From CAYRYU01 sp964428355 (GTDB lineage Bacteria > Muiribacteriota > Ozemobacteria > Ozemobacterales > Ozemobacteraceae), in assembly GCA_964428355.1 (NCBI GenBank), contig CAYRYU010000072.1:1-36483 (forward strand): 36,483 bases of DNA. Direction: 5' to 3'. Shown piece by piece: positions 16,911-25,312 of the stretch. The position numbers and the translations under genes are program-made. How positions within the stretch are numbered: the stretch's first letter is position 1; the number at the start of each line of letters is the position of its first letter. Below the pieces are notes generated by a model, which searched no databases, was not told the origin of the DNA, and saw only the letters and a list, made by a program, of their open reading frames with translations.

Positions 16911-19741
16911 GCTTTCTGCCTCCGATGAATGGCAAGGAGGGTCACATCGTCCTCCAGGCGTTCCGAGCGATCCCGGACGAATTTTCGGAGTGACTGCAGG
17001 TAATCCTCCACGGAACCCACCACCCGGTGCTCCGCAACCCAGGAAGAGAGCCCGGAGTATCCGAATGGGGCTCCCAAGCCGTCAGTCGCCTCAACGAGTC
17101 CGTCCGTGTAACACAAGATCGTGTCCCCCTTTTCCATGGAGACTTCGCCGGTGGGAAAGGGTTGGGGCTTGCGGCGGCTCCCGAGAGGATAGGCCGGACC
17201 TCCCAGCTCTTTCACATCGCCGTTCCTGAACCGAAGAAGCGGGTAAGGGTGTCCCCCGGACAGGAAAGAAAGCTTGTTCCCCGCGGGGTCGAGAATTCCG
17301 CAGAACATTGCCAGGAATTTCCGTTTCCCCCCGAGCGAAGAGAGCATCGAATCGACGGCCCGGGCCAGAACGGCGGGATCGTGCTTTCCCCCTTCGGTCC
17401 AGAGGGTGATCGCGCCCTTGATGAACGCCATCAGGAGCGCGGAACCCACTCCGTGGCCGCTGATGTCACCGATGAAGACCAGGACCCGCCCGTCCGGAAG
17501 CTGCCGGCACTCGAGGCAGTCCCCCCCCAGGTCACCGGCAAAGGCGACCAGACCATGGATCTCGAACTCCGGGAGGCGGGGAAAATCCTTCGGGATCAAG
17601 CGTTCCTGGACCGCTCTGGCTACATCGAGCTCCCTCAACTCGAGGGCCATCTCGTTGAAGGTCCGGGACAGGTCGCCAAGCTCGTCATTCCCCATGATCG
17701 GGATTGGAGACTTGAACGACCGTTGCCGGAGTTCCTCGACCCCGGTCCCGATATTCGAGACCGGGCTCAACAGGCGGCTGGAAATGAGGTTGCCGAGCGC
17801 GACCGCCACGAACAACGCTATCAGAAGCCCCCAGACGATGTTCATCTTCAAGCCATCCAGACGCTTCGTCAGCCCGGCTTCAGGAAAGTAGGCCACGAGG
17901 CAGAAGTTGTCCAGTTGCCTGGGCGGAAGCACCGAATACCAGAATTTCTCCGATCCGAGCCAGGTGGAGCCCGACCTGGTCCTCTGAAGGAAGCCCGCGG
18001 TTCTCACTACGGGAAGAAGCTCGCTCCGGTGGGGGAAATCGCCGGGAATCCACTCTGACCGCTCGAGGTTGAAAGCCGCGATCCTGATCTGGGTTTCAAA
18101 GAGATCCCAGCGATTCAGGAGCTCCCGCCTGAGGTAGCTGCGGATCAGGCTTTCCTTGAGGAAAAGAAGGGAGGCGAACGCGAAATCGGAGACCGGCGGT
18201 CTGGCCACGTCCCAGAAGATGAAAAAGGGGATCCCGCTGGTGTTGAGATGGAGGAGCGTGCGGGGGGCATGTGCCATCACGTCCAGCCCCATCTCCGGGT
18301 CAGAGAAAAGTTCATCCGCCATTTTCTGGGCGTCCTTCTCGGGGGGTCGGTAGAAGTCAGGGATCCAACGGGAGATTGCCAGGCGGGCAAGGGTAGGCAT
18401 CATGGTCTTCAAACCTCCGCCCTCCTTGTCCGTTGTGAAAAGCAGCTCCCCCATCCGATCCCTGAGTTCCGACCTGGTTCCCAGGCCTTTCTTCATCAGT
18501 GCCTGGACCGTGCCTATTGCGGCCGAAAGCTCCGAAAAGAACTTTTTCGAACCGGTAATGCCCGAAATCCGCTTCTCGAAGCGGAAAAGGAATCCCGAGA
18601 AACGGGAATCGATCCCATCCAGGGTCTCGGTCTCGAAACGAAGTACCTGGTTCCGCATTACCTCCGCCCGCTCCTCGAGAAGCGCCTGGGTTCCGAGGAC
18701 CATCCCGCCCAGCGGGACCAGAGCAGCAAAGAGGAACAGGCCGATGCTGATCCGGCGGATGGAACCCAGATGCCGATCGCTCCAACCGAAACGCAGGAAT
18801 ATCAGGCTCCCCATGGTGATCAGGAAGATCCTGAAGGGCCAGGGTTTCGTCTGCCCCAGGCCCGGTGGAACCGGAAACCCGGCAAAGGCGATCATCCCGC
18901 TCGGGGTCGACCGGAAAACCCAGTACTTCCCCGATTTCATTCCGGTTTCGCCCCCGGAACCCGAGAACTCCTTCCAGACCTCGCGGGGTGGGCAGGGCGG
19001 TTTCCCACGCGCAGTTTCCCAAACCTCCGAAAGCGGGGAACAAATCCCGAAAAAGCTACCCCGGGGCCAGCGATCGCTTCCGGCTTCCCTGGCGGACATG
19101 GCCATCAGGGACGAGGGGGTGGGAATCTGCCTGCAGAAAGCTAGGAGCCCATATCCGGGGCGACGGATCCAGAAGACCCAGGCATCCCGCTTCTGGTGGG
19201 TAACCGGCAGAAGCCTCCCGGGGGAATCCGCAAGCCAGCGGACGGTTTTCCCGAACCCGAACATCTGGGTCATCAGTTTGGTGAGATTGCGACCGGGAAC
19301 GGGTTTCCCTCCACGGCTCTGAAGTATCTCGAGGAAAAGATTCCGCATGAACCAGAGGTTGGCGGGATTCTTCGGGAAGGTCCCTTTCAGCTCGCCACGC
19401 GCATTGAAAACCAGGAGGTCAAGCGCAAGGTCCCGGCGAAGACCTTTCCCGAGGCCCTGGATGAATCGGGGGGAAATAGCGTCACCGGCCCTGTCGAGCT
19501 CGCCACGGATCCGGGAGATTTCGCGTCGGAGATAGTCCAGGCCGTCGGACCCAGCCGAAACCCTCTCGAGCGACTCCTCCGCCCGGGCGAGAAAATCGGC
19601 TTTCACCCGGTCCGCTTCCACAGAAAGGAAACTTTCAAGAATCGCCCCGACGAGGAGAACCGGGATCGCCCAGATCAGGAACCTGGCAACCACCCCTTTT
19701 GTCCCGGATCCCGGGGGGGAGGATGGGCTTCCACCCGTCAT
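16907..19741 (-). CDS. Membrane sensor with HAMP and SpoIIE-type PP2C phosphatase (first of tandem pair)
   Basis: 944 residues. Predicted helices lie near 20-40, 298-318, 328-350 and 630-652. They leave two extracytoplasmic regions, about 40-297 (with a helical start) and 350-630. HAMP spans about 652-705 and the phosphatase about 715-944, with FAGDLGGDCLE, FIGDISGHG, CYTDG and DDVTLL, so all metal-binding acids are present. It is the first gene of a two-gene operon and ends in a 4-nt overlap with its paralogue. The ATG at 19741 lacks a good ribosome site; GAGGGG lies about 24 nt upstream, so the start is less certain than the frame. Two paralogous phosphatases with different sensors suggest two inputs converging on one output, which is an inference. 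Confidence 0.92.
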   Translation of the reverse strand: MTGGSPSSPPGSGTKGVVARFLIWAIPVLLVGAILESFLSVEADRVKADFLARAEESLERVSAGSDGLDYLRREISRIRGELDRAGDAISPRFIQGLGKGLRRDLALDLLVFNARGELKGTFPKNPANLWFMRNLFLEILQSRGGKPVPGRNLTKLMTQMFGFGKTVRWLADSPGRLLPVTHQKRDAWVFWIRRPGYGLLAFCRQIPTPSSLMAMSAREAGSDRWPRGSFFGICSPLSEVWETARGKPPCPPREVWKEFSGSGGETGMKSGKYWVFRSTPSGMIAFAGFPVPPGLGQTKPWPFRIFLITMGSLIFLRFGWSDRHLGSIRRISIGLFLFAALVPLGGMVLGTQALLEERAEVMRNQVLRFETETLDGIDSRFSGFLFRFEKRISGITGSKKFFSELSAAIGTVQALMKKGLGTRSELRDRMGELLFTTDKEGGGLKTMMPTLARLAISRWIPDFYRPPEKDAQKMADELFSDPEMGLDVMAHAPRTLLHLNTSGIPFFIFWDVARPPVSDFAFASLLFLKESLIRSYLRRELLNRWDLFETQIRIAAFNLERSEWIPGDFPHRSELLPVVRTAGFLQRTRSGSTWLGSEKFWYSVLPPRQLDNFCLVAYFPEAGLTKRLDGLKMNIVWGLLIALFVAVALGNLISSRLLSPVSNIGTGVEELRQRSFKSPIPIMGNDELGDLSRTFNEMALELRELDVARAVQERLIPKDFPRLPEFEIHGLVAFAGDLGGDCLECRQLPDGRVLVFIGDISGHGVGSALLMAFIKGAITLWTEGGKHDPAVLARAVDSMLSSLGGKRKFLAMFCGILDPAGNKLSFLSGGHPYPLLRFRNGDVKELGGPAYPLGSRRKPQPFPTGEVSMEKGDTILCYTDGLVEATDGLGAPFGYSGLSSWVAEHRVVGSVEDYLQSLRKFVRDRSERLEDDVTLLAIHRRQKA

Positions 19742-19843
19742 TTCCGGCAGACCATCAAGATCCCCTCAACGTTTCTGCTCCAAGACCGTCACGGTTTCAG
19801 TGCCTTTCATGGCTGGATTTTTCCCGGGGGATTCCGAGCCTTC

Positions 19844-19872
19844 ATTCTAGAAAACGCGGAGTCCCGAGTCAA
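19844..19872 (-). promoter_or_regulatory. Strong sigma70-type promoter of the phosphatase operon
   Basis: Minus strand TTGACT (19872-19867), exactly 17 bp, then TAGAAT (19849-19844). The predicted start near 19837 gives a leader of about 95 nt. It lies just past the terminator of the upstream metalloprotease-like gene, so the operon is independently transcribed. Confidence 0.75.
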
Positions 19873-19879
19873 ACAGGGA

Positions 19880-19918
19880 AAAGTGAAACCGGGAGCCCGT
19901 TCGAAGAGGGGCTCCCGG
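19880..19918 (-). terminator. Intrinsic terminator of the Pro/Trp-rich HEXXH gene
   Basis: Minus-strand 10-bp stem CCGGGAGCCC (19918-19909) with GGGCTCCCGG (19898-19889), a 10-nt loop, then a U-rich tail (TTTCACTTTT). Confidence 0.75.
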
Positions 19919-19949
19919 CACCTGGTTGGCAGTCTTCCGAGAGGAAGGT

Positions 19950-21044
19950 TCAGTTCTGGGCTTCGGCGTATTCCTTCCCACCGAGGATCTTGGATTTGAC
20001 GAACTCGTAGCGCTCCGGATCCTGGGCTTTGAGAGCAGGACCGTTGCACCAGTATTCGGCGACCGATTCGGCCATGTCTTCGGCCTCGTTGGTGTTGCCG
20101 TAATCGGTCACGGAAGTGGTCTTGGGTTTCCCATTGGACCAGAACTGGGCGGTCCACTCATCCTGGATGGCCGGGTTCTTGTTCTGGAAGGCATGGCACA
20201 TTTCATGGAGAATGGTCCGCTTGAACTCAGAGTTGGGGAGGTCCTCGATATGGACCACGTTCTTGATGTCGTCGTAGTATCCGACTCTTTCATCGTTTCC
20301 GCCGAACAACACCTTGGTGTTCCTTGCGATTCCGCCGGTGCAGGATATGAAATCGGAGGGAAGGGTGGACAGGACGGAATCAAGGGTGTCGATCTCGTCG
20401 GCTTTCCAGGAGCCGGCAGTGAAGATGTCCCCCCACTGATCACGCTCGTATGCCGCATCGGTGATGTCGAGTCCGTATTTGGACTTGATGTCAGCCGCGG
20501 TCAAACCTGAGGAGCCCACGGTTGAGGTCGTGGTCAGCTCGCCCCCGGTCGAGGCGACCTGGGTCTGGTTTCCGTCATCATTTCCGTTGATCCAGGGGGG
20601 AGGATTCCAAGGCGGGGGATTCCAGGGGGCGTTCCAGGGAGGAGGATTGAAGCCGCCGAACCCGTTTCCAAGTCCGAAAAGGATCTGGAGGATCATGTTG
20701 ATCAACCCGCCGAAAAATCCGCCGATGGGAGGGGGAAAGAAGAATGGCGGGGGGAAGAATACGGGGGGAGGGGGAAACCATGGTGGGGGATTGTTGACCC
20801 AAGCGGAATCTGTGGCGACCTGGGTTTCACCGGTGTCACTGGCTACCTCGACCTCTTCGGTCTCGCTGGCGCTATCGATGATCACGGTCGAAGTGGAAAC
20901 GGTCGAAGAGGCGGCATCGACCACTTCGTCATCGGAGGAAATGACCGTTTCTTCCTCCGCGAAAAGGGACCCCGCGGAAAGTTGAAGGAAACAGAAACCG
21001 GCGATAACAACCATGAACAACCTGCTGGCCAATCTGATCTTCAT
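19950..21044 (-). CDS. Exported Pro/Trp-rich protein with HEXXH zincin motif
   Basis: 364 residues. A signal peptide (about 1-29, ending LFA) is followed by an acidic Ser/Thr/Val-rich stretch (30-80), then a low-complexity segment (about 84-152) made of Pro runs with Phe and repeated NPPPW units that enclose a Gly/Phe hydrophobic patch (107-132). After a Thr-rich linker comes a globular part (about 180-364) with HEMCH at 280-284. An E-rich helix (Glu320 to Glu330, EDMAESVAEYW) follows and could supply the third zinc ligand. I infer a secreted or cell-wall-associated metalloprotease or catalytically related protein; the family is not recognised. GAGGAGG lies 7 nt before the ATG. It has its own promoter and terminator. 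It is distinct from the HEXXH protein at 2888-4108. Confidence 0.85.
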   Translation of the reverse strand: MKIRLASRLFMVVIAGFCFLQLSAGSLFAEEETVISSDDEVVDAASSTVSTSTVIIDSASETEEVEVASDTGETQVATDSAWVNNPPPWFPPPPVFFPPPFFFPPPIGGFFGGLINMILQILFGLGNGFGGFNPPPWNAPWNPPPWNPPPWINGNDDGNQTQVASTGGELTTTSTVGSSGLTAADIKSKYGLDITDAAYERDQWGDIFTAGSWKADEIDTLDSVLSTLPSDFISCTGGIARNTKVLFGGNDERVGYYDDIKNVVHIEDLPNSEFKRTILHEMCHAFQNKNPAIQDEWTAQFWSNGKPKTTSVTDYGNTNEAEDMAESVAEYWCNGPALKAQDPERYEFVKSKILGGKEYAEAQN

Positions 21045-21081
21045 GGAATTCCCTCCTCGAGTTTCCGTTCGGATTTCAAAC

Positions 21082-21110
21082 TAGTTACGCGGCCGTTGGC
21101 GACAATGTAA
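21082..21110 (-). promoter_or_regulatory. Predicted promoter of the Pro/Trp-rich HEXXH gene
   Basis: Minus strand TTACAT (21110-21105), 17 bp, TAACTA (21087-21082). The start site would lie near 21075, about 30 nt before the ATG. It directly follows the ABC operon terminator. Confidence 0.45.
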
Positions 21111-21141
21111 CACGATTTTTTTCGGACTTTCCATCCGATCG

Positions 21142-21170
21142 AAAAAAGAAAGCTGCCCGTTTGGGCAGCT
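21142..21170 (-). terminator. Intrinsic terminator of the ABC exporter operon
   Basis: Perfect 8-bp stem AGCTGCCC/GGGCAGCT (21170-21151, minus strand) with a 4-nt loop, then TTCTTTTTTC (to 21142). It starts 15 nt after the stop of the downstream ABC gene. Confidence 0.85.
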
Positions 21171-21184
21171 GGAGAATTCCACAA

Positions 21185-23065
21185 TCAAGCCGCAAGCCAG
21201 TCTTCATTTTTCCGCATCGCCCTTCCAGTCAGCTCTCTGTAAAGCGGACAGGTCCGGGACAAGCTGTCGTGGGTTCCGATATCGACGATCCTGCCGGCTT
21301 CGATCACCATGACCCTGTCCGCGACCCTGGCCGTGGCGGCACGGTGGGTCACGATCAGGCAACTCAGGCCCGGAGAGTCCGATCGCAAGCGGCGCCAGAG
21401 CTTTCGCTCGTTATCGGCATCGAGGCCCGCGGTTACGTCATCCATCAACAGGACCTCGGGATTCCCCACCAGGGCGCGGGCAAGGGACAGCCTCTGACGC
21501 TGCCCTCCCGAGAGACCGGTTCCCCGCGCACCCAGCAGCTCATCGAACCCACCAGGCATCGCAGAGACTTCGTCATGGATAAGTGCCAACCTGGATACCG
21601 CCTCGATGCGCCCGAAATCATGGTTCCGCCAAAAATCGATATTGTCCCTGATCGATTCCGAGAAGGCCACCGCCTCTTGCTGGACGAACCCGATCCGCCT
21701 TCGCCACCATTGCATGCGGGAATCGTCCAGGGGTTTCCCGTTGACGACAACCTTTCCCTCCCCGGCTTTCAGTAGACCTGCGGCGAGCTGCAGCAGGGTT
21801 GTTTTACCGGAACCGATCGGACCCATCACAGCGATGGTCTCCCCCCTTTTCAGCTCGAATGTGATCCCCCGAAGGTCAAAGGGGCTCCCCCTTCTGGGAG
21901 GCGGTCGGTTCCCAGTTTCCGCCGGACAGGGAAAAACAAACCCGACGTTCTCGAACCTCAACGATTCGAATTCTTCGCTCGAAACCGGACCGGCGGAAGC
22001 AATATCCGGGGGGGAATCCGCCCTCACGACGTTTCTCCGCTCACCCTCAAGTTCCTCGAGCCGGTCGATGATTACGCAGCCCTGGGATAGTGTGACCAGG
22101 AGCATTGGGATGTCCATCACCAAGGGCAGAACCATTCCCAGGTAGCTGAAGAAAGCATAATATGCCCCGATCGTCAGCGACCCGCGAACCACGAGGATTC
22201 CGCCCAAGACAAGCACAAGTATCTCCCCAAGGTAGCTGAGAAACTCGAAGTAGACCTGGAACAGGCCTTCGGTCCTGGCCTGCTCCATTTCCAGGTCGGC
22301 CCTCCGGCCGAGGAGATCCCGGAACGCCAACTGGTGCGGATGCTCCGCCGTGAAGGATTTCAGGATGCGGATCCCCGAAAAGGCGGATTCGAGAAAGGCG
22401 GTCGTATCGGAGACTTTTTCCTGGACCGCGTCACAGCGCTTTTCCATCGTCGTCTGAAGGAAGAGGAACAATCCGAGCATCAGGGGCAGAGGAATCACCG
22501 CCGCCAGTGCAAGCTTGACGTTGAGGAAGAGCATTCCGACGACACAGCAAAGGATGATACCCACGGCGGTAAGAGCCCGGAAAATCCCCGAACAGAGAAG
22601 CCAGGGCAGCCCCGACGGATTGCTTCGCAGGTTGTCGGTCAGCCGGGTCACAAGGTCCCCCGTCCGAAGTTTCAGGAAGAAATCCGAATCACGTTCCATG
22701 ACCAGCCGGAAGAATCGTTCCCGGAGGATGCGCTCGAACAGGAGGTTCATCCGCATCCTGAGCCACGGGTAGAATGCCCCGACCAGGGGTCCGAAGCCGA
22801 GGGCAAGCAGCAGAAGCAGGCCCCTGTTCCTCTCCGCCATCGCGCCCTCCAGATCGAGGCGGCCCGCCTTGAAGTCCAAGAGGGCGTGGGTGATCCGGTC
22901 GATCATGTGTCCGAACACCTGGGGAATCAGCACCGCAGCCAATGTTGCCATCCCCGACAGGAACAACATGAAGGCGACGGTCCTCCCCCACCCATCGTAT
23001 TGCTGGATGATCCATCGTATGTAATAGATTCTTTCATGTCGACGTTCAGTCGTTTTATCCGACAC
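21185..23065 (-). CDS. ABC exporter half-transporter, subunit with degenerate catalytic site
   Basis: 626 residues from GTG 23065, which has AAGGAGG 6 nt upstream (23078-23072). A frame extending back to 23230 only overlaps the preceding gene. The membrane domain is about 20-330 with six helices. The ATPase domain is about 350-626, with Walker A GPIGSGKT near 411, signature LSGGQRQRLS, Walker B LLMDD and an H-loop His in VTHRA. The residue after Walker B is Asp rather than the usual catalytic Glu, as in the weak site of heterodimeric exporters such as TM287/288. With the upstream subunit it should form an inner-membrane drug or lipid exporter; the substrate cannot be read from the sequence. 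Its start overlaps the upstream stop by 11 nt. Confidence 0.93.
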   Translation of the reverse strand: MSDKTTERRHERIYYIRWIIQQYDGWGRTVAFMLFLSGMATLAAVLIPQVFGHMIDRITHALLDFKAGRLDLEGAMAERNRGLLLLLALGFGPLVGAFYPWLRMRMNLLFERILRERFFRLVMERDSDFFLKLRTGDLVTRLTDNLRSNPSGLPWLLCSGIFRALTAVGIILCCVVGMLFLNVKLALAAVIPLPLMLGLFLFLQTTMEKRCDAVQEKVSDTTAFLESAFSGIRILKSFTAEHPHQLAFRDLLGRRADLEMEQARTEGLFQVYFEFLSYLGEILVLVLGGILVVRGSLTIGAYYAFFSYLGMVLPLVMDIPMLLVTLSQGCVIIDRLEELEGERRNVVRADSPPDIASAGPVSSEEFESLRFENVGFVFPCPAETGNRPPPRRGSPFDLRGITFELKRGETIAVMGPIGSGKTTLLQLAAGLLKAGEGKVVVNGKPLDDSRMQWWRRRIGFVQQEAVAFSESIRDNIDFWRNHDFGRIEAVSRLALIHDEVSAMPGGFDELLGARGTGLSGGQRQRLSLARALVGNPEVLLMDDVTAGLDADNERKLWRRLRSDSPGLSCLIVTHRAATARVADRVMVIEAGRIVDIGTHDSLSRTCPLYRELTGRAMRKNEDWLAA

Positions 23066-24929
23066 AGGAAACCTCCTTGGTGTTCCCAGCCTGGGCGCGG
23101 GAAAGGAATCTTCGACGGGGTAGCTTTTCGACCCCCTGCAGGACAGCCAGCTGCCGATAAATCCCCTTCCGGCCAAGGAGTTCCTGGTGGGTTCCGGTTT
23201 GGGCCACACGGCCATGGTCGAGGACCACAATCAGATCGGAATCCACTATTGTGGACAGGCGGTGGGCGATGATCACGGCAGTCCGTCCTTTCATCAGGCG
23301 TTGCATGGCCTCTTGAAGCTTTCGTTCCGTCCGCGAGTCGATGGCCGAGGTCGCTTCGTCGAGAACGAGAAGCTCGGGGTTTCTCACCAGCGCCCGCACG
23401 TAGCACAACAGTTGCCTTTCCCCAAGAGATAAATTCGCCCCGCGTTCGGCAAGAACGGTCCCGTAACCATTGGGAAGCCTTCGGATGAAGGAATCGGCCC
23501 CCATCTTTGCGGCTGCAGAAACAACCCTGCCCTCATGCACTTCCGGAGCGAACGCCCTCAGGTTGTCCAGGACGGTACCCGGGAACAGATGGATTTCCTG
23601 GAGAACAAGCGCAACACGTTTCCTCCACGCGACAGGCTCGAACTCACGAAGGTCCATTCCATCGACCCGGATCTGCCCGCTCAGGGGATCGTAGAACCGA
23701 AGGAGGAGGTTGATGCAGGTGCTCTTCCCTGACCCGGAAGCGCCAACGATCGCCACTCGTTGTCCGCGTCTGATACGGAAGCCCACCCCGTCGAGGACCC
23801 TCTCCCTGGAATAAGCGAACACCACATCATTGAAGGAGATTTCCCGGAACCCTTCCCGAGGTTTCCTCGAGGGCTGCGCCATCCTGGCTATCCGGCCACA
23901 TTCGCCCCCTCCTGGGGCTCGTGCCCCGCCGGGCCAGGCTTCCAATCGTTCAGGGACGGAATCGAGCAGGTCGAAAACGCGGCAGGTCGCGGTCAAGCCG
24001 GCCTGGAGCATCATGAAGACCTCGGCCAGGTCCCTCAGCGGCCCAAAGAACCTCCGCATCAACTCCAGGAACATAACAAGGGTCCCCACGGTCATTCGCC
24101 CGGCGAAGACTTCCCCGGTGCCGTGCCAGAGCAGGATCGAGAGACAACCGATTTCGGCGGCGAAAGTGAAGCTTCCGTAGAACAGCACCGTGTCGAAGAA
24201 ACCGACCTTTAGCTCCAAACCACATTTCCGCCCCACGGCATCCGAGATCCGACCGACCGCAACCGGTTCCTTGGAATAGAGCCTGATTAGGGAAACCCCC
24301 TGGAGATACTCGGTCAACCGGGCGGAGATTTCGGAATCTCTCTCGCGAAGCTCCTTGTAGAAAGGCTGTATGAAGTGCGCGAAAAGGAAAACCATGATCC
24401 CGCCGCCGATCGTCCCCAAGGCAATCCATCGGCCAAGGGCGGGCTCCTGGTACCAGATCATTACCGAGATTCCCGACAGGGTCAGGAAATTCGCGATCAG
24501 CTGTGCCGCGGCACCAGAAACGAGGGCTCTCATCTGCTCGACATCGCTTTCACTGCGGCTGATAAGCTTTCCAGGAGAAACCGAGTCGAAGAAGCTCATC
24601 CGGAGAGACAGAAGATGCGAAAGAACATCCTCCTTGAGCCTGGCCATGATACTCGTGCCAACCCTTGCCAGGAGGACAGCCCTCGAATAGAGCGCGAAAG
24701 CTCCGACGCCCAGAAGGCCGATGAAAAGCATCCCCAGTTTGCCGGCGAGGACGATGTCCCGCCTGGGAAGTGCGTTGTCGATCAACTCACGCAGGATCAA
24801 GGGGCGGGCGAGGTGGATCCCTGTTACCGCCAGCATCGAGACTGCAGCCAGAAAGAGCGCCCCCACGTGGGGCCGTATGTAGGATTTGATTTTACCTGTG
24901 AGGCGGAGAATCTGACCTGACGAGAACAT
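23055..24929 (-). CDS. ABC exporter half-transporter, catalytically canonical subunit, with repeat insertion in linker
   Basis: 624 residues. Six-helix membrane domain about 15-320. ATPase domain about 365-600 with Walker A GASGSGKS near 391, signature LSLGERQ near 498, Walker B LVLDEATS with the catalytic Glu, and IAHRLS. The non-canonical signature complements the Asp-bearing Walker B of the partner, so the pair fits the asymmetric heterodimer pattern (one active, one weak site). The linker between the domains (about 327-360) is about 20 residues longer than usual and contains GECGRIARMAQP, encoded by a repeat that recurs at the right end of the window. AAAGGA precedes the ATG by 8 nt. It is the first gene of the exporter operon, behind a long structured leader. 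Confidence 0.93.
   Translation of the reverse strand: MFSSGQILRLTGKIKSYIRPHVGALFLAAVSMLAVTGIHLARPLILRELIDNALPRRDIVLAGKLGMLFIGLLGVGAFALYSRAVLLARVGTSIMARLKEDVLSHLLSLRMSFFDSVSPGKLISRSESDVEQMRALVSGAAAQLIANFLTLSGISVMIWYQEPALGRWIALGTIGGGIMVFLFAHFIQPFYKELRERDSEISARLTEYLQGVSLIRLYSKEPVAVGRISDAVGRKCGLELKVGFFDTVLFYGSFTFAAEIGCLSILLWHGTGEVFAGRMTVGTLVMFLELMRRFFGPLRDLAEVFMMLQAGLTATCRVFDLLDSVPERLEAWPGGARAPGGGECGRIARMAQPSRKPREGFREISFNDVVFAYSRERVLDGVGFRIRRGQRVAIVGASGSGKSTCINLLLRFYDPLSGQIRVDGMDLREFEPVAWRKRVALVLQEIHLFPGTVLDNLRAFAPEVHEGRVVSAAAKMGADSFIRRLPNGYGTVLAERGANLSLGERQLLCYVRALVRNPELLVLDEATSAIDSRTERKLQEAMQRLMKGRTAVIIAHRLSTIVDSDLIVVLDHGRVAQTGTHQELLGRKGIYRQLAVLQGVEKLPRRRFLSRAQAGNTKEVSCVG
23858..23916. repeat. 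Dispersed repeat inside the ABC exporter linker (copy A)
   Basis: Bases 23872-23916 match 36439-36483 at 39 of 45 positions by hand alignment, with the shared core CTGCGCCATCCTGGCT and CACATTCGCCCC. Weaker similarity (11 of 15) continues to 23858. It is read in frame within the ABC gene on the minus strand as GECGRIARMAQP. Confidence 0.75.
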
Positions 24930-25146
24930 TGGATGGTCCTTTCAGTTGCCCGGGAACCGCTCTTCCGGTTCCCCCGGCGAAAGGACGCGAGCGAGAGCCG
25001 CCTGCGCCGACGCGCCTGGAGGAACATCGAGCCGAAAAAATCTGCATTGGAAGTGACATGTATGCACGGAAACGGAAACTCCGTGCCCTGCAAGAAGTCC
25101 TGACCTCGTGTTTCTTGCATGTTCGGGAAAGGTCGAGACGGTTCAT
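24892..25146 (-). CDS. Possible small leader ORF overlapping the ABC exporter start
   Basis: 84 codons from ATG 25146, preceded by a perfect AAGGAGG (25160-25154) at 7 nt. It overlaps the first 38 nt of the ABC gene. The product starts MNRLDLSRTCKKHEV and turns into Arg/Ser/Gly-rich sequence that does not look like a folded protein. The ribosome site lies in the right half of a perfect palindrome (CCTTTCGGCCGAAAGG), which could occlude it. It may be a leader cistron that couples translation to the exporter, or chance. I know no homologue. Confidence 0.3.
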   Translation of the reverse strand: MNRLDLSRTCKKHEVRTSCRARSFRFRAYMSLPMQIFSARCSSRRVGAGGSRSRPFAGGTGRAVPGQLKGPSNVLVRSDSPPHR

Positions 25147-25248
25147 TTCTGTTCCTCCTTTCGGCCGAAAGGCCGGCCAGTTCATGCGCATCGGACGCGC
25201 GGGTGGATATCCGGGCCGAAGCCCGGCAACCGGGAATGGAATTGGGGA
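24930..25248 (-). promoter_or_regulatory. Structured 5' leader of the ABC exporter operon (between attenuator and start codon)
   Basis: This 319-nt stretch shows no convincing promoter but a chain of hairpins on the minus strand: CCGGGC-TTCG-GCCCGG, a UUCG tetraloop (25226-25211); the palindrome CCTTTCGGCCGAAAGG overlapping a ribosome site; TGCAAGAA/TTCTTGCA (25119-25089); GCACGGA/TCCGTGC (25086-25064); and GGGAACCG/CGGTTCCC (24973-24952), ending about 22 nt before the ABC ATG. Together with the upstream terminator this looks like a regulatory leader; no known riboswitch was recognised. Confidence 0.5.
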
Positions 25249-25282
25249 AAAAATCGGGGCCGCCTCTCAGAGGCGGCCCCGA
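25248..25282 (-). terminator. Strong intrinsic terminator / attenuator upstream of the ABC exporter
   Basis: Minus-strand 13-bp perfect stem TCGGGGCCGCCTC (25282-25270) with GAGGCGGCCCCGA (25266-25254), a 3-nt loop and a run of six U (25253-25248). There is no U-run on the plus strand. It stands 30 nt after the stop of the 18-codon ORF and about 320 nt before the ABC gene on the same strand. Confidence 0.85.
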
Positions 25283-25312
25283 CGTCGAAGACCTCGATTG
25301 ATCAGGATCAGC

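Noticed and set aside
20580..20800. Possible tandem DNA repeat or CRISPR-like array
   Set aside because: The repetition is irregular and encodes Pro/Trp/Phe low-complexity sequence within one reading frame; there are no spacers.
23066..23230. N-terminal extension of the downstream ABC subunit to 23230
   Set aside because: It would overlap 165 nt of the upstream subunit's conserved ATPase end; GTG 23065 has a perfect ribosome site.
24824..25120. 98-residue minus-strand frame across the ABC exporter start
   Set aside because: Arg/Ser-rich translation, no ribosome site, and overlap with the exporter gene; the frame starting at 25146 has far better start signals.
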